Positions 1-9,221 of a stretch of 64,000 nucleotides of DNA are shown here, one piece after another (positions within the stretch are counted from its first letter, which is position 1; every line of letters starts with the position of its first letter). The notes under the pieces were generated by a model. It had not been told where the DNA came from and ran no database searches. It was given only the letters and a program-made list of their open reading frames with translations. The stretch spans positions 36,183 through 100,182 of the forward strand of contig PAWM01000017.1 in the NCBI GenBank assembly GCA_002714185.1. Reading direction: 5' to 3'. This DNA is from Flavobacteriales bacterium. Lineage in GTDB: Bacteria > Bacteroidota > Bacteroidia > Flavobacteriales > TMED113. The position numbers and the translations under genes were made by a program.

Positions 1-106
1 TTTTTCTTGGTTGTAAAACTTCTGAAGTAACAGCTAATACAGTACCAACAACTAATACCATAATAATTGCAAATAAAAATGTATATAAATTACTTTCTTT
101 ATTCAT
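1..106 (-). CDS. nqrC: Na+-translocating NADH:quinone reductase subunit C, 5' end only
   Basis: Only the first 35 codons are inside the window; the gene continues past the left edge. The visible part starts at ATG (complement of 104-106) and reads MNKESNLYTF followed by a hydrophobic membrane segment, as expected for the single N-terminal helix of NqrC, which anchors its periplasmic FMN-carrying domain. Its start overlaps the nqrB stop by 8 bases (99-106), so it is translationally coupled to nqrB in an nqrABC order. Identification rests mainly on this position, because the catalytic part is not visible. Confidence 0.85.
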   Translation of the reverse strand, partial: MNKESNLYTFLFAIIMVLVVGTVLAVTSEVLQPRK

Positions 107-1325
107 TAACTTTTAACCTTTTTAATCTTTTATTAATATTAGCTTGCACAACATAATGATCTATTAAAGGAGCCATCACATTCATAAAAAGAATAGCAAC
201 CATAACACCTTCTGGGTATGCAGGATTAAAAACACGAATTAATATAGATAATACTCCACATAAAAATCCGTATATGATTTTTCCTTTATTGGTTTGAGCT
301 GCAGAAACAGGGTCTGTGGCCATAAAAACCATCCCAAACAAAAAACTCCCTATAAATAATTGGTGTATCGCCGGCAAGGACATAAATAAATTTGTTTCAG
401 GTGCAACTTGATTAAAAATATATGCCATGAATAAACCACCTAAAAACATAGAAGCCATTATCCTAAAAGATCCTACACCAGTAAATAAAAGTATTAATGC
501 ACCTATAATTATAGCAATTACCGAGGTTTCACCAACAGAACCTGGAATAATTCCAATAAATGAATTATATAAACTATATATTCCATCAGAAGAAAATAAT
601 CCAATACTATTTAAAACATCAGCATTTGAAGACGAAACATCAGTTAAAGTAGCTAATTGACCTAAAGCAGTTTCTCCAGAAATACCATCTAATTTATCAG
701 CACTATGCACCCATACTTTATCTCCTGACATTTTAGTTGGATACGCAAAAAATATAAATGCTCTGGCAGTCAATGCTGGATTCAGAATATTCATACCTGT
801 TCCACCAAAAACTTCTTTACCAATGACTACAGCGAAAATTACTGATAGAGCAAGCATCCATAGTGGGACATCAATTGGCATAGTAAGAGGTATTAGCATA
901 CCTGTCACTAAATAGCCTTCATTGACTTGATGTTTTCTATTGACAGCAAATGCAAATTCAACGCTTAAACCAACAACATACGAAACAATAATTAAGGGCA
1001 AAACTTTCCAAAAACCAAATAAAAAATTATCTAAAGCAGTGTATACCGATTGATAACCATCCATTCCAGGGATTAATTGAGAATGATACTGATAACCAGT
1101 ATTCCACATTCCAAAAAATAAACACGGAAGTAATGCAATTATAACAAGTACCATTGTTCTTTTAAGATCAACCGAATCCTTTATATGAGTACCTGACTGC
1201 GAAGTATGATTAGGCACAAATAAAAAAGTTTCAAAAGCATCATATGCAGGATATAGAGTATGTAATTTACCACCCTCTTCAAAATGTGGTTTAATTTTAT
1301 TTAAAATATTGTGCATTAACTTCAT
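99..1325 (-). CDS. nqrB: Na+-translocating NADH:quinone reductase subunit B
   Basis: A 408-residue polytopic inner-membrane subunit of the Na+-pumping NQR complex, which couples NADH oxidation and quinone reduction to sodium export. The N-terminal cytosolic stretch with PHFEEGGK and the DSVDLKR segment before the first helix are typical of NqrB, as is GKEVFGGTGMNILNPALTAR. The threonine expected to carry covalent FMN is probably Thr219 in SGET, where most NqrB proteins have SGAT; the Ala-to-Glu change is unusual but the Thr is kept. The stop codon of nqrA and the start of nqrB share one base (1325). The start MKLM is kept because it fits this coupling; a second ATG lies three codons downstream. 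Confidence 0.95.
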   Translation of the reverse strand: MKLMHNILNKIKPHFEEGGKLHTLYPAYDAFETFLFVPNHTSQSGTHIKDSVDLKRTMVLVIIALLPCLFFGMWNTGYQYHSQLIPGMDGYQSVYTALDNFLFGFWKVLPLIIVSYVVGLSVEFAFAVNRKHQVNEGYLVTGMLIPLTMPIDVPLWMLALSVIFAVVIGKEVFGGTGMNILNPALTARAFIFFAYPTKMSGDKVWVHSADKLDGISGETALGQLATLTDVSSSNADVLNSIGLFSSDGIYSLYNSFIGIIPGSVGETSVIAIIIGALILLFTGVGSFRIMASMFLGGLFMAYIFNQVAPETNLFMSLPAIHQLFIGSFLFGMVFMATDPVSAAQTNKGKIIYGFLCGVLSILIRVFNPAYPEGVMVAILFMNVMAPLIDHYVVQANINKRLKRLKVNE

Positions 1326-2671
1326 TAGCTACATTCTTTTTTTATTAAATCAAGTCCCCTTCTAATAATTGACTGTACAGGCACTTTAGATGTACAAGCA
1401 TATTCACATAAAGCAAAATCTTCAGGGTCTACTTCATATATTCCTAAATTTTCCATTAATTCAATATCTTCAATGAGAATAGCTTTAATTAAATGAACTG
1501 GAAAAACATCAATTGGCATATATGACTCATACTGTCCTGTAACAACATATGCTCTTTCTTCACCATGTGTATTTGTATCTAAATCATATTCTTTTTGACT
1601 ATTTAACCATGAAAAAAATGTTCTAGATAAACTATATTTATGAAATCCCGGCAATAACCATCCAAAAAATTCACTGTAATTTCCCTCAGTAATAACTGAA
1701 ACCTGAAAATCATAAAAACCTATATATCCGTTTTCTCCTACTCTCGAACCAGATAACACATTTCCACTAATAACTCTTTTTTCTCCCTCAAAGAGATTAT
1801 CAGAAAGTATATTTTGCAATGATGCACCTTGAATTACTCTATAATACCTCGGTTTTTTAACCTTTGCTCCTGTTAAAGCAATTATTTTTGAAGCATCATA
1901 TTTTGCATCTTTAAAATAACGTGCAATTGTAACAACATCTTGAGGAGAAATATACCAAACTACATCTCCTTTATTAATAGGATTTATATGATGAATCTGA
2001 ACACCAACATTGCCTGCAGGATGAGGTCCATATATATTATTAATTTGCACACCCTGTGCACCACTAAAAGCAGATGCAGCATTTGAATTACCATCTAAAT
2101 TAAGATGTGTCGTACCATCACAAAGCTGAGTTATGATATCCAAACCAAGTTGAAATAATCCTTTATCTCCATGAAAGATGAAATCATTATCTGGTGCTAA
2201 AGGAGAAGAATCAAAAGCAGAGATGAAAATTGACTTAGGCTTATCACTTGGATTAGCAATTGTCCCAAAGGGGCGTTGCCTGACAAATGGCCACAGTCCA
2301 GCATTCAAAAGATTATCTATAATTTCATTCCTATTTAAAGATGCTAAATCCAATTTTGGAAATTTCTTATACTTAATTTCAGAATCAGTCTTAATAATGA
2401 CCCTTAAGATTTTTCGCTTAGCACCTCTTTCAATATCTGCAATTACACCACTAACAGGTGCTGAAAATTTAATTTTATCATTGTTTTTATCATAAAATAA
2501 AAGATCTCCCGCCTTGACAATATCACCAATTGAAACAATCATTTTCGGAATCAAAAGATGGAAATCAGGCGGCTGCACAGCATAGAATTCTGCATTAGGA
2601 ACATTCGCATAAACCCTATCAGCAACACCTTTTAATTTTATATCAGCTCCTTTTGAAATTTTAATATCCAT
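1325..2671 (-). CDS. nqrA: Na+-translocating NADH:quinone reductase subunit A
   Basis: A 448-residue protein of normal NqrA length, the cytosolic-face subunit implicated in quinone binding in the Na+-NQR complex. It opens with MDIKISKGADIKLKG, which matches the family N terminus (IKKGLDLPIKG-like), followed by a barrel-sandwich region with FSAPVSGVI, and contains GPHPAGNVGVQIHHINPI and a cysteine near the C terminus (FALCEYACTSK). First gene of the nqrABC operon; a Bacteroidota -7 motif lies about 50 bases upstream on the minus strand. Together with nqrB and nqrC it indicates a sodium-motive respiratory chain, common in marine bacteria. Confidence 0.96.
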   Translation of the reverse strand: MDIKISKGADIKLKGVADRVYANVPNAEFYAVQPPDFHLLIPKMIVSIGDIVKAGDLLFYDKNNDKIKFSAPVSGVIADIERGAKRKILRVIIKTDSEIKYKKFPKLDLASLNRNEIIDNLLNAGLWPFVRQRPFGTIANPSDKPKSIFISAFDSSPLAPDNDFIFHGDKGLFQLGLDIITQLCDGTTHLNLDGNSNAASAFSGAQGVQINNIYGPHPAGNVGVQIHHINPINKGDVVWYISPQDVVTIARYFKDAKYDASKIIALTGAKVKKPRYYRVIQGASLQNILSDNLFEGEKRVISGNVLSGSRVGENGYIGFYDFQVSVITEGNYSEFFGWLLPGFHKYSLSRTFFSWLNSQKEYDLDTNTHGEERAYVVTGQYESYMPIDVFPVHLIKAILIEDIELMENLGIYEVDPEDFALCEYACTSKVPVQSIIRRGLDLIKKECS

Positions 2672-2718
2672 TTAGTATATAATGATATGTTATTTATAAT
2701 TAAATTCAGAATTATGAG

Positions 2719-2726
2719 CAAAAATA
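2719..2726 (-). promoter_or_regulatory. Candidate -7 promoter element for nqrABC
   Basis: On the minus strand the sequence reads TATTTTTG, matching the Bacteroidota -7 consensus TAnnTTTG. It would give a leader of roughly 40 bases before the nqrA start at 2671. I see no TTG at the usual -33 spacing, so this is a single-box call. Confidence 0.45.
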
Positions 2727-2760
2727 AAAAAATATCAATACTTAAATATTATTAACTATG

Positions 2761-2768
2761 TAAATTTG
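2761..2768 (+). promoter_or_regulatory. Candidate -7 promoter element for the T9SS Plug gene
   Basis: TAAATTTG matches TAnnTTTG on the plus strand and sits 26 bases before the ATG at 2795. It is followed by a run of 13 T residues (2775-2787) that would lie in the mRNA leader. No clear -33 TTG is visible. Confidence 0.5.
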
Positions 2769-2794
2769 TTAAACTTTTTTTTTTTTTATAAAAT

Positions 2795-4132
2795 ATGTTA
2801 GTAAACTACCACCTTTTTTATTGTCAAATAATAATGTTTATAATAGTGAATTTTGGACACTCTCAATCATTTGATATCTATGATGAAAGAATCCAATTAA
2901 AAAATTATAATTATAATTTTAAACAAAATAAATACTCAACCTCTTTTAACGAATATCCAAAATCAGTCAAACTTGAAAATGCTGTTAATGAATTACTAGA
3001 TCCAGTCATTAAACTAAATTCTTCGGAACAATTAATACTATCATTTGATATTTTGGAAGCAGAAAGCACATCCTATGCATACACATTTATTCATTGTACC
3101 GCAAACTGGGAATACTCTGAAATAAATCAATTTGAATACTTAAATGGGTTTTTTAATAATTATATTAATGAATATCAATACTCTTTTAATACACTGACCC
3201 CTTATGTGAATTATTATTTATCATTCCCAAACGAAAATATTTCATTTAAAAAATCAGGCAATTACATTTTATTGGTTTATGACACTGAAAATAACTTACC
3301 TATTATTACTAAAAGATTTATGGTTTATGAAGAAATACTAAGTATTAGTTTAAATGTAAAAAAAGCTACATTAGCAAAAGACCAATCAACAAAACAAGAA
3401 ATTGATTTCAATATTGAAGGTCATAAAAAACTAAATATTATTGACCCGCATAATGAACTTTATATTACAATTCAAAAAAATGATGACTGGAACAATATCA
3501 TTAACAATGTAAAACCCAGCTTTGTTAGCGACTATATTTTAGAATATGATTACCAAGGTGAAATTTCTTTTTCTGGAGGGAATGAATACAAAGATTTTGA
3601 CATAAAAAGCCTTAGATACTTTGGGAAAAATATTCAAAATATAAAACAACAAGTAATTCAGGGTTTAAATATATATGTAGTCAATTTACAAATTGATTAC
3701 ATAGAAAATACAAATGAATATAAATTTCAATATGATCTTAATGGAAAATATGTGATTTCTTTATCAGAAAGGAGAAATAAAAATACTGAGGGGGATTATG
3801 CATTGGTTAAATTTATTTTACATTCAAATAAAATAGAAAATAAAGATTTATATATACACGGTGAATTAACAAATTGGGACATCTTAAAGGAAGCAAAAAT
3901 GCAATATAATGACAATGAAAATTACTACTATGGGTCTTTATTTTTAAAACAAGGCTACTATAATTATAATTATGTTTCTACTAATTTAAATGGCGAAGAC
4001 ATAGAACATATTGAAGGAGAATACCACGAAACTCGTAATCAATACTCAATTTACACTTACTATACACCAGTATGGAGAAATTATGACAGATTAGTTGGTA
4101 TTGCAAAAAGCACTTCAAATAGCTTAAACTAA
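2795..4132 (+). CDS. Type IX secretion system Plug-domain protein (DUF5103 family)
   Basis: A 445-residue protein with a hydrophobic N terminus ending in GHSQ (probable signal peptide), then a beta-rich body. The early segment YDERIQLKNYNY, the central NYILLVYDTENNLPIITKRFMVYE and the C-terminal YIHGELTNWDI and QGYYNYNYV motifs are characteristic of the family formerly called DUF5103, now the T9SS Plug protein. Established knowledge: Plug closes the periplasmic end of the giant SprA translocon in the outer membrane. Here it stands apart from other T9SS machinery, but PorT and several likely T9SS clients are encoded in the same window. Recognition is by overall pattern, not alignment. It precedes pruA by 46 bases on the same strand. 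Confidence 0.85.
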   Translation: MLVNYHLFYCQIIMFIIVNFGHSQSFDIYDERIQLKNYNYNFKQNKYSTSFNEYPKSVKLENAVNELLDPVIKLNSSEQLILSFDILEAESTSYAYTFIHCTANWEYSEINQFEYLNGFFNNYINEYQYSFNTLTPYVNYYLSFPNENISFKKSGNYILLVYDTENNLPIITKRFMVYEEILSISLNVKKATLAKDQSTKQEIDFNIEGHKKLNIIDPHNELYITIQKNDDWNNIINNVKPSFVSDYILEYDYQGEISFSGGNEYKDFDIKSLRYFGKNIQNIKQQVIQGLNIYVVNLQIDYIENTNEYKFQYDLNGKYVISLSERRNKNTEGDYALVKFILHSNKIENKDLYIHGELTNWDILKEAKMQYNDNENYYYGSLFLKQGYYNYNYVSTNLNGEDIEHIEGEYHETRNQYSIYTYYTPVWRNYDRLVGIAKSTSNSLN

Positions 4133-4178
4133 TTTTATTATTATTAATTTTATACAACTCATTTATACTTAAATAATT

Positions 4179-5807
4179 ATGAATAACAATATTTCAAAAC
4201 CTCCAATCCCAACATGTGAACCAGTTAAATCCTATGCTCCTGGGTCCATTGAACGCAAAGAAATAATCAAAGAATACAAAAAAGCAATGAATAGGGTTAT
4301 AGATATCCCTATGTTCATTAATGGGAAAAATATTAAATCAAAAAAAAATAAAAAAATTACACCTCCTCATAATCATAAACACATTGTTGGACGATATTAT
4401 GAAGGTAATCAAGAACATGTTAAAAGTGCTATTAAATCTGCACTGAAAGCAAAAAAAACTTGGGAGGAAACTAGCTGGGAAAATCGTGCATCTATTTTTC
4501 TAAAAGCTGCTGATTTACTAGCAGGTCCTTACAGACAAAAGATAAATGCTGCTACAATGATTGGACAATCAAAAAATGTCTTTCAAGCTGAAATTGATGC
4601 AGCATGTGAATTAATTGATTTTTTAAAATTTAATGTACAGTTTCTTTATGATATTTACAACCAACAACCTAATTCATCAAAAGGGGTATGGAATAAAATG
4701 GAATATCGTCCATTAGAGGGATTTATTTATGCAATTACACCATTTAATTTTACTTCTATTGCTGCTAATCTTTGCATAGCTCCTGCCTTAATGGGTAACA
4801 CTGTAGTATGGAAGCCTTCTGAAAGTCAAATTTACTCTACACATGTAATTATTGAATTATTAAAAGAAGCTGGACTACCTGATGGTGTCATTAATGTTAT
4901 ATATACAGACCCTATTATAACCTCTAAAATTATTTTCTCTCACTCTGAATTTGCAGGTGTTCACTTTACAGGCTCTACAACAGTTTTTAAAGATATTTGG
5001 AAAATAATTGGGAAAAATATTAATACCTATAAGAATTATCCTAAAATTGTTGGAGAAACAGGGGGTAAAGATTTTATACTAGCACATAAATCCGCTAACA
5101 CAAAAGAGGTTGTCACAGCCTTAATTCGAGGAGCTTTTGAATATCAAGGACAAAAATGCTAAGCCGCCTCTAGGGCATATATTCCAAAAAGCAAATGGAT
5201 TAATATTAAAAAAGAATTGATAAAAGAACTAAAAACTATTAACATCGGTGACCCTGAAGATTTTTCAAATTTTATGAATGCTGTAATTCACGAAAGATCA
5301 TTCAATAAACTAAAAAATGTAATTAACACAGTCAAAAAAGATAAATCAGCCAAAATTATTTTTGGAGGTGGATATGATAAGTCCATTGGGTATTTTATTG
5401 AACCTACTGTAATTGTTGCAAAAAAACCAAATTACACAACAATGCAAGAAGAATTATTTGGACCTATATTAACAATTTATGTTTACAATGATTCTGATTT
5501 TGAAAAAACACTAAAAATTATAGATCAAACTTCTGAATACGGACTAACAGGTTCTATTTTCTCTAAAGACAGAAACATAATTTCAAAAGCCATGGATTCA
5601 TTAAAAATGGCTGCAGGGAATTTTTATATTAATGACAAGCCAACAGGTGCAGTAGTTTCACAACAACCATTTGGTGGTGGAAGATCTTCAGGCACAAATG
5701 ATAAGGCAGGTTCATATTTAAATTTAATAAGGTGGACTTCGCCAAGAACAATCAAAGAAAATTTTGTACCTGACACAAATTACAGATATCCATTTTTAAA
5801 AAAATGA
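4179..5807 (+). pseudogene. pruA: 1-pyrroline-5-carboxylate dehydrogenase interrupted by an in-frame TAA
   Basis: Oxidises L-glutamate gamma-semialdehyde/P5C to glutamate with NAD+, the second step of proline catabolism. The reading frame would encode 542 residues, the usual length in Bacteroidota, but TAA at 5160-5162 stops it at codon 328. The two halves (4179-5162 and 5163-5807) are in the same frame and nothing else is damaged. The aldehyde dehydrogenase signatures are present: WKPSES for cofactor binding, VGETGGKDF with the general base Glu293, and YQGQKC with the nucleophile Cys327. The stop falls immediately after that cysteine, where the family has serine, so one TCA-to-TAA change explains it. 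The downstream half keeps EELFGP and the C-terminal QQPFGGGRSSGTNDK. Its stop overlaps the next gene by 4 bases (ATGA). It may be a real nonsense mutation, a sequencing error, or rescued by readthrough. Confidence 0.9.
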
Positions 5808-6115
5808 AACAAAAAATCAAGAAACTATATAAGAAAATACCAAATGGAATTAAAAATAGATACTTTATATCTTGTTTTATTTTTTCACTATGGATATTTT
5901 TTTTTGATGCCAACTCTCTAAAAATACAATTAAATCAAAACCAAGAAATAAAGAAATTAAAAACCGATATTAAATACTATAAAAATGAAATAAAAAAAGA
6001 TACTAAAACAATTAATATTATTTCACAAGATACATTGAACCCTAGTCTTGAAAAATACTTAAGAGAAGTTCTATTCCTTTCTAAAAAAAACGAAGAAATA
6101 TTTATAATTGAATAA
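5804..6115 (+). CDS. Septum formation initiator family protein (FtsB/DivIC-like)
   Basis: A 103-residue single-pass membrane protein. A basic cytosolic N terminus is followed by one hydrophobic helix (about residues 23-34, ending LWIFFFDANS), then a charged coiled-coil (about residues 38-70, QEIKKLKTDIKYYKNEIKK) and a short C-terminal part with LEKYLRE. This is the architecture of FtsB/DivIC proteins, which join the FtsL-FtsQ subcomplex at the division site; FFD(A/E)NSL after the helix is usual in Bacteroidota. It overlaps pruA by 4 bases and its stop lies 1 base before the preferred mutase ATG, so it is inside a tightly coupled operon. A nonsense codon in pruA could therefore be polar on a division gene. 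Confidence 0.88.
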   Translation: MKQKIKKLYKKIPNGIKNRYFISCFIFSLWIFFFDANSLKIQLNQNQEIKKLKTDIKYYKNEIKKDTKTINIISQDTLNPSLEKYLREVLFLSKKNEEIFIIE

Positions 6116-6116
6116 T

Positions 6117-9100
6117 ATGAAAAAAAATATCTTTCTTGAAAAATCTTCATTATTTAGAAAACAGAGTAAAAAAGATTGGAATAAATTAAACAAAACTCAA
6201 AAATATTTCCAAATAGAGGATGGGAAATTTGATTGCATTTACTTTAAAGATGAAAGAAAATACTCAAATACTTACTGCAATAATCAAAACTGGGAAATAT
6301 GTGTCGAAATAGATCTTAAAACAAATAAAAAAGCAAATAAAGATGCATTAAATGCTCTTAAAAACGGAGCAAACTCTATATGCTTTTTAAATTTCAATAA
6401 TCATAATTTAAACATTATTTTAGATCAAATTCAATTTGATATTCTTAAAATTAATTTTAAAAATATTAAGACAAGTTTAGCAAAAATCGTAAATCAACTT
6501 ATTGAAATAGCCGTCAGTAGATACGGTAAAAACTATAAAACTAAAATTCAAGGTTTTTTTCATATATCACATGAAGATTATAAAAAATTTAAAGACATCA
6601 TTTCAATTATAAATTTACAAGAAAAACTCCCAAACTATAGGCTCTTGAATCTAGAGATTAATAAGAATAATTCTATGAAAGAGCAATTCAATAATATTGA
6701 AGCGATATTTCAATTAATGAGAAATGAAAATTACAACTCTAACTTCATTATTTCAAAAGATACAATTGCAAAACAACTAATTACATTTTCTTACACATTG
6801 TCAAATCAATTTTTATATGAAATTAGTACATTGAGAGCATTTAGAATTGCCTATGAAAAAAAATATAAATGTACACCAATCATCAATTGCTCGATAAATT
6901 ATAATACTTCAGATGACAATTCATTGATTGAAACATGTGTTAAATCAATTGCTGCTATCCTTGGAGGAACTGATATGATTACTATTAAGTATAATGAGAA
7001 AAATATTCAATTATATTTAATGCAACAATTAATCCTAAAATATGAGTCAAATTTGCATAAAGTTACTGACCCCCTACATGGAAGCTACTTTATTGAATAC
7101 TTAACTTACCACATAAATAATACTAAACAGAATAAAATAAAAATCAAGAAAAAAAATAATTTTTGGCAAACATTTGAAGGAATAAATATAAAAAGTAGGT
7201 ATACTAAGTCAACTAATAAGAATATTCAACACCTGAATTATGGAGCTGGAGAACCTCCTTTTTTAAGAGGTCCATATTCGACTATGTATTCTCAAAAAAA
7301 ATGGACAATTAGACAATACTCAGGCTTCTCAACAGCTGAAGAATCAAATAAATTTTATAAAAAAAATCTTAAAGCAGGCCAAACTGGTCTTTCAATTGCT
7401 TTTGATTTACCTACTCACAGAGGCTACGATTCAGATAATGAACGAGTGTTTGGTGATGTAGGTAAGGCAGGTGTAGCGATAGATAGCATCCAAGATATGG
7501 AAACACTATTTAATGGAATCGACTTAAGTAAAACATCTGTGTCAATGACTATGAATGGAGCTATAATACCGATTATGGCATTTTATATTGCAACTGCCGA
7601 AAAAAAGGGCATTAAAAAAGAACAACTCACAGGCACTATTCAAAATGATATATTAAAAGAATTTATGGTTAGAAACACATATATATATCCGCCTGCAGCA
7701 TCAATGAGAATCGTTAGAGATATTTTTAAATATACATCCCAATATATGCCGAAATTTAATAACATAAGTGTAAGTGGATATCATATGCTTGAAGCTGGAG
7801 CAAGTGCAGATATTGAACTAGCATATACACTATGTGATGGATTAGAGTATGTACGAAATGGTATACAAGCAGGCTTAAAAATTGATGAATTTGCTCCTAG
7901 ATTATCATTTTTTTGGGGTGTTGGTATGAATTTTTTTATGGAAATTGCTAAAATAAGAGCTGCGAGATTCCTGTGGTCACAAATGATTGCTCCTTTTCAT
8001 CCAAAAAATCCAAAATCATTAATGTTAAGATCTCATTGTCAAACATCTGGATGGAGCTTAACAAAACAAAATCCGAAAAATAATATTACAAGAACAACAA
8101 TTGAAGCACTTGCTGCTGTTATGGGAGGAACACAATCATTACATACAAATGCTCTAGATGAGGCAATTGCTTTACCTACAAATTACACAGCTAAAATAGC
8201 TAGAGACACACAATTATTCTTACAAAATAACACTGACATATGTCACGCTGTTGATCCATTTGGCGGCTCATATTTTATTGAAAAACTCACAGATGAATTA
8301 ATTCATAAAGCTAAAAAACACATTACAGAAATTGAAAATATGGGTGGTATGGTTAAAGCTATTGAACAAGGAATTCCTAAGTTAAGGATAGAAACATCAG
8401 CCATAAAAAGACAAACAAAAATTGATAGTTCTGAAAACTTAATTATTGGTTTAAATTGTTTTCAAAATAAAGAAAAAACAAAAATTAAAATTCTAGAAAT
8501 TGACAATAAAAAAGTACAAAACAATCAAATTAAAAAATTAACAACAATAAAAAAAAACAGAGATAATACTTTGATAAAGAAAGCTTTAAAAAACTTACAA
8601 ACAGCATGTTCTAATCAAGATGGCAATATATTAGAATTGGCTATAGTTGCAGCAAAAGCACAAGCTACATTAGGAGAAATTTCAAATACTCTTGAAAAAG
8701 TGTTTGAAAGGTATAAAGCAAAAACTATTATTAATTCAGGTGTATATGCAATGGAGAAAAAAAATGATAAAAATTTTATAACAGCCCAAAAATTAACTGA
8801 TGAATTTAAATTAATAAATGGAAGAAGACCGAGAATTTTAACAACTAAAATAGGACAAGATGGACATGATAGAGGAATTAAAATAATTGCAACTAGTTTT
8901 GCCGACATAGGTTTTGATGTAGATATTGCTCCGTTATTCCAAACACCAAAAGAAATAGTTAAACAAGCATTAGAAAATGATGTCCATATTATAGGTATTT
9001 CTTCTCTGGCTGGAGGTCATAAAACATTAATTCCAGAAATAATTAATTTATTAAAAGAAAATAATAGAAATGACATTATCGTTATAGCTGGTGGTATAAT

Positions 9101-9221
9101 CCCAGAGTTAGATTATAAATATTTAAAAAATAAAGGTGTAAATAAAATATTTGGATCAGGTACAATAGTATTAGATGCTGCTGTAGAAATATTAAATGAG
9201 TTACTATTAAAATGGAAATAA
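6117..9221 (+). CDS. Single-chain methylmalonyl-CoA mutase (small and large subunits fused)
   Basis: An adenosylcobalamin enzyme interconverting methylmalonyl-CoA and succinyl-CoA. Most Bacteroidota encode MutA and MutB separately; here one chain of about 1034 residues carries both. Residues about 1-365 resemble a shortened small subunit (ILGGTDMITI and DPLHGSYFIEYL, no cobalamin domain). Residues from about 371 are a catalytic large subunit: GPYSTMY, WTIRQYSGFSTAEESN, the substrate-binding MVRNTYIYPP with the Arg typical of methylmalonyl-CoA rather than isobutyryl-CoA mutases, and DPFGGSYFIE. The cobalamin domain has DGHDRG (His ligand near residue 915), GISSLAGG and VIAGG. ATG at 6117, one base after the preceding stop, is preferred to an in-frame TTG at 6108. 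It overlaps meaB by 10 bases. Confidence 0.93.
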   Translation: MKKNIFLEKSSLFRKQSKKDWNKLNKTQKYFQIEDGKFDCIYFKDERKYSNTYCNNQNWEICVEIDLKTNKKANKDALNALKNGANSICFLNFNNHNLNIILDQIQFDILKINFKNIKTSLAKIVNQLIEIAVSRYGKNYKTKIQGFFHISHEDYKKFKDIISIINLQEKLPNYRLLNLEINKNNSMKEQFNNIEAIFQLMRNENYNSNFIISKDTIAKQLITFSYTLSNQFLYEISTLRAFRIAYEKKYKCTPIINCSINYNTSDDNSLIETCVKSIAAILGGTDMITIKYNEKNIQLYLMQQLILKYESNLHKVTDPLHGSYFIEYLTYHINNTKQNKIKIKKKNNFWQTFEGINIKSRYTKSTNKNIQHLNYGAGEPPFLRGPYSTMYSQKKWTIRQYSGFSTAEESNKFYKKNLKAGQTGLSIAFDLPTHRGYDSDNERVFGDVGKAGVAIDSIQDMETLFNGIDLSKTSVSMTMNGAIIPIMAFYIATAEKKGIKKEQLTGTIQNDILKEFMVRNTYIYPPAASMRIVRDIFKYTSQYMPKFNNISVSGYHMLEAGASADIELAYTLCDGLEYVRNGIQAGLKIDEFAPRLSFFWGVGMNFFMEIAKIRAARFLWSQMIAPFHPKNPKSLMLRSHCQTSGWSLTKQNPKNNITRTTIEALAAVMGGTQSLHTNALDEAIALPTNYTAKIARDTQLFLQNNTDICHAVDPFGGSYFIEKLTDELIHKAKKHITEIENMGGMVKAIEQGIPKLRIETSAIKRQTKIDSSENLIIGLNCFQNKEKTKIKILEIDNKKVQNNQIKKLTTIKKNRDNTLIKKALKNLQTACSNQDGNILELAIVAAKAQATLGEISNTLEKVFERYKAKTIINSGVYAMEKKNDKNFITAQKLTDEFKLINGRRPRILTTKIGQDGHDRGIKIIATSFADIGFDVDIAPLFQTPKEIVKQALENDVHIIGISSLAGGHKTLIPEIINLLKENNRNDIIVIAGGIIPELDYKYLKNKGVNKIFGSGTIVLDAAVEILNELLLKWK

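Noticed and set aside
5160-5162. Recoding of the pruA stop as selenocysteine or pyrrolysine
   Set aside because: The codon is TAA; these amino acids use TGA and TAG, and no SECIS-like structure was sought or seen. A simple Ser-to-stop substitution explains it.
6108-6116. TTG at 6108 as start of the fused mutase
   Set aside because: It overlaps the preceding gene, while an ATG at 6117 lies just after the stop; the TTG adds only three residues.
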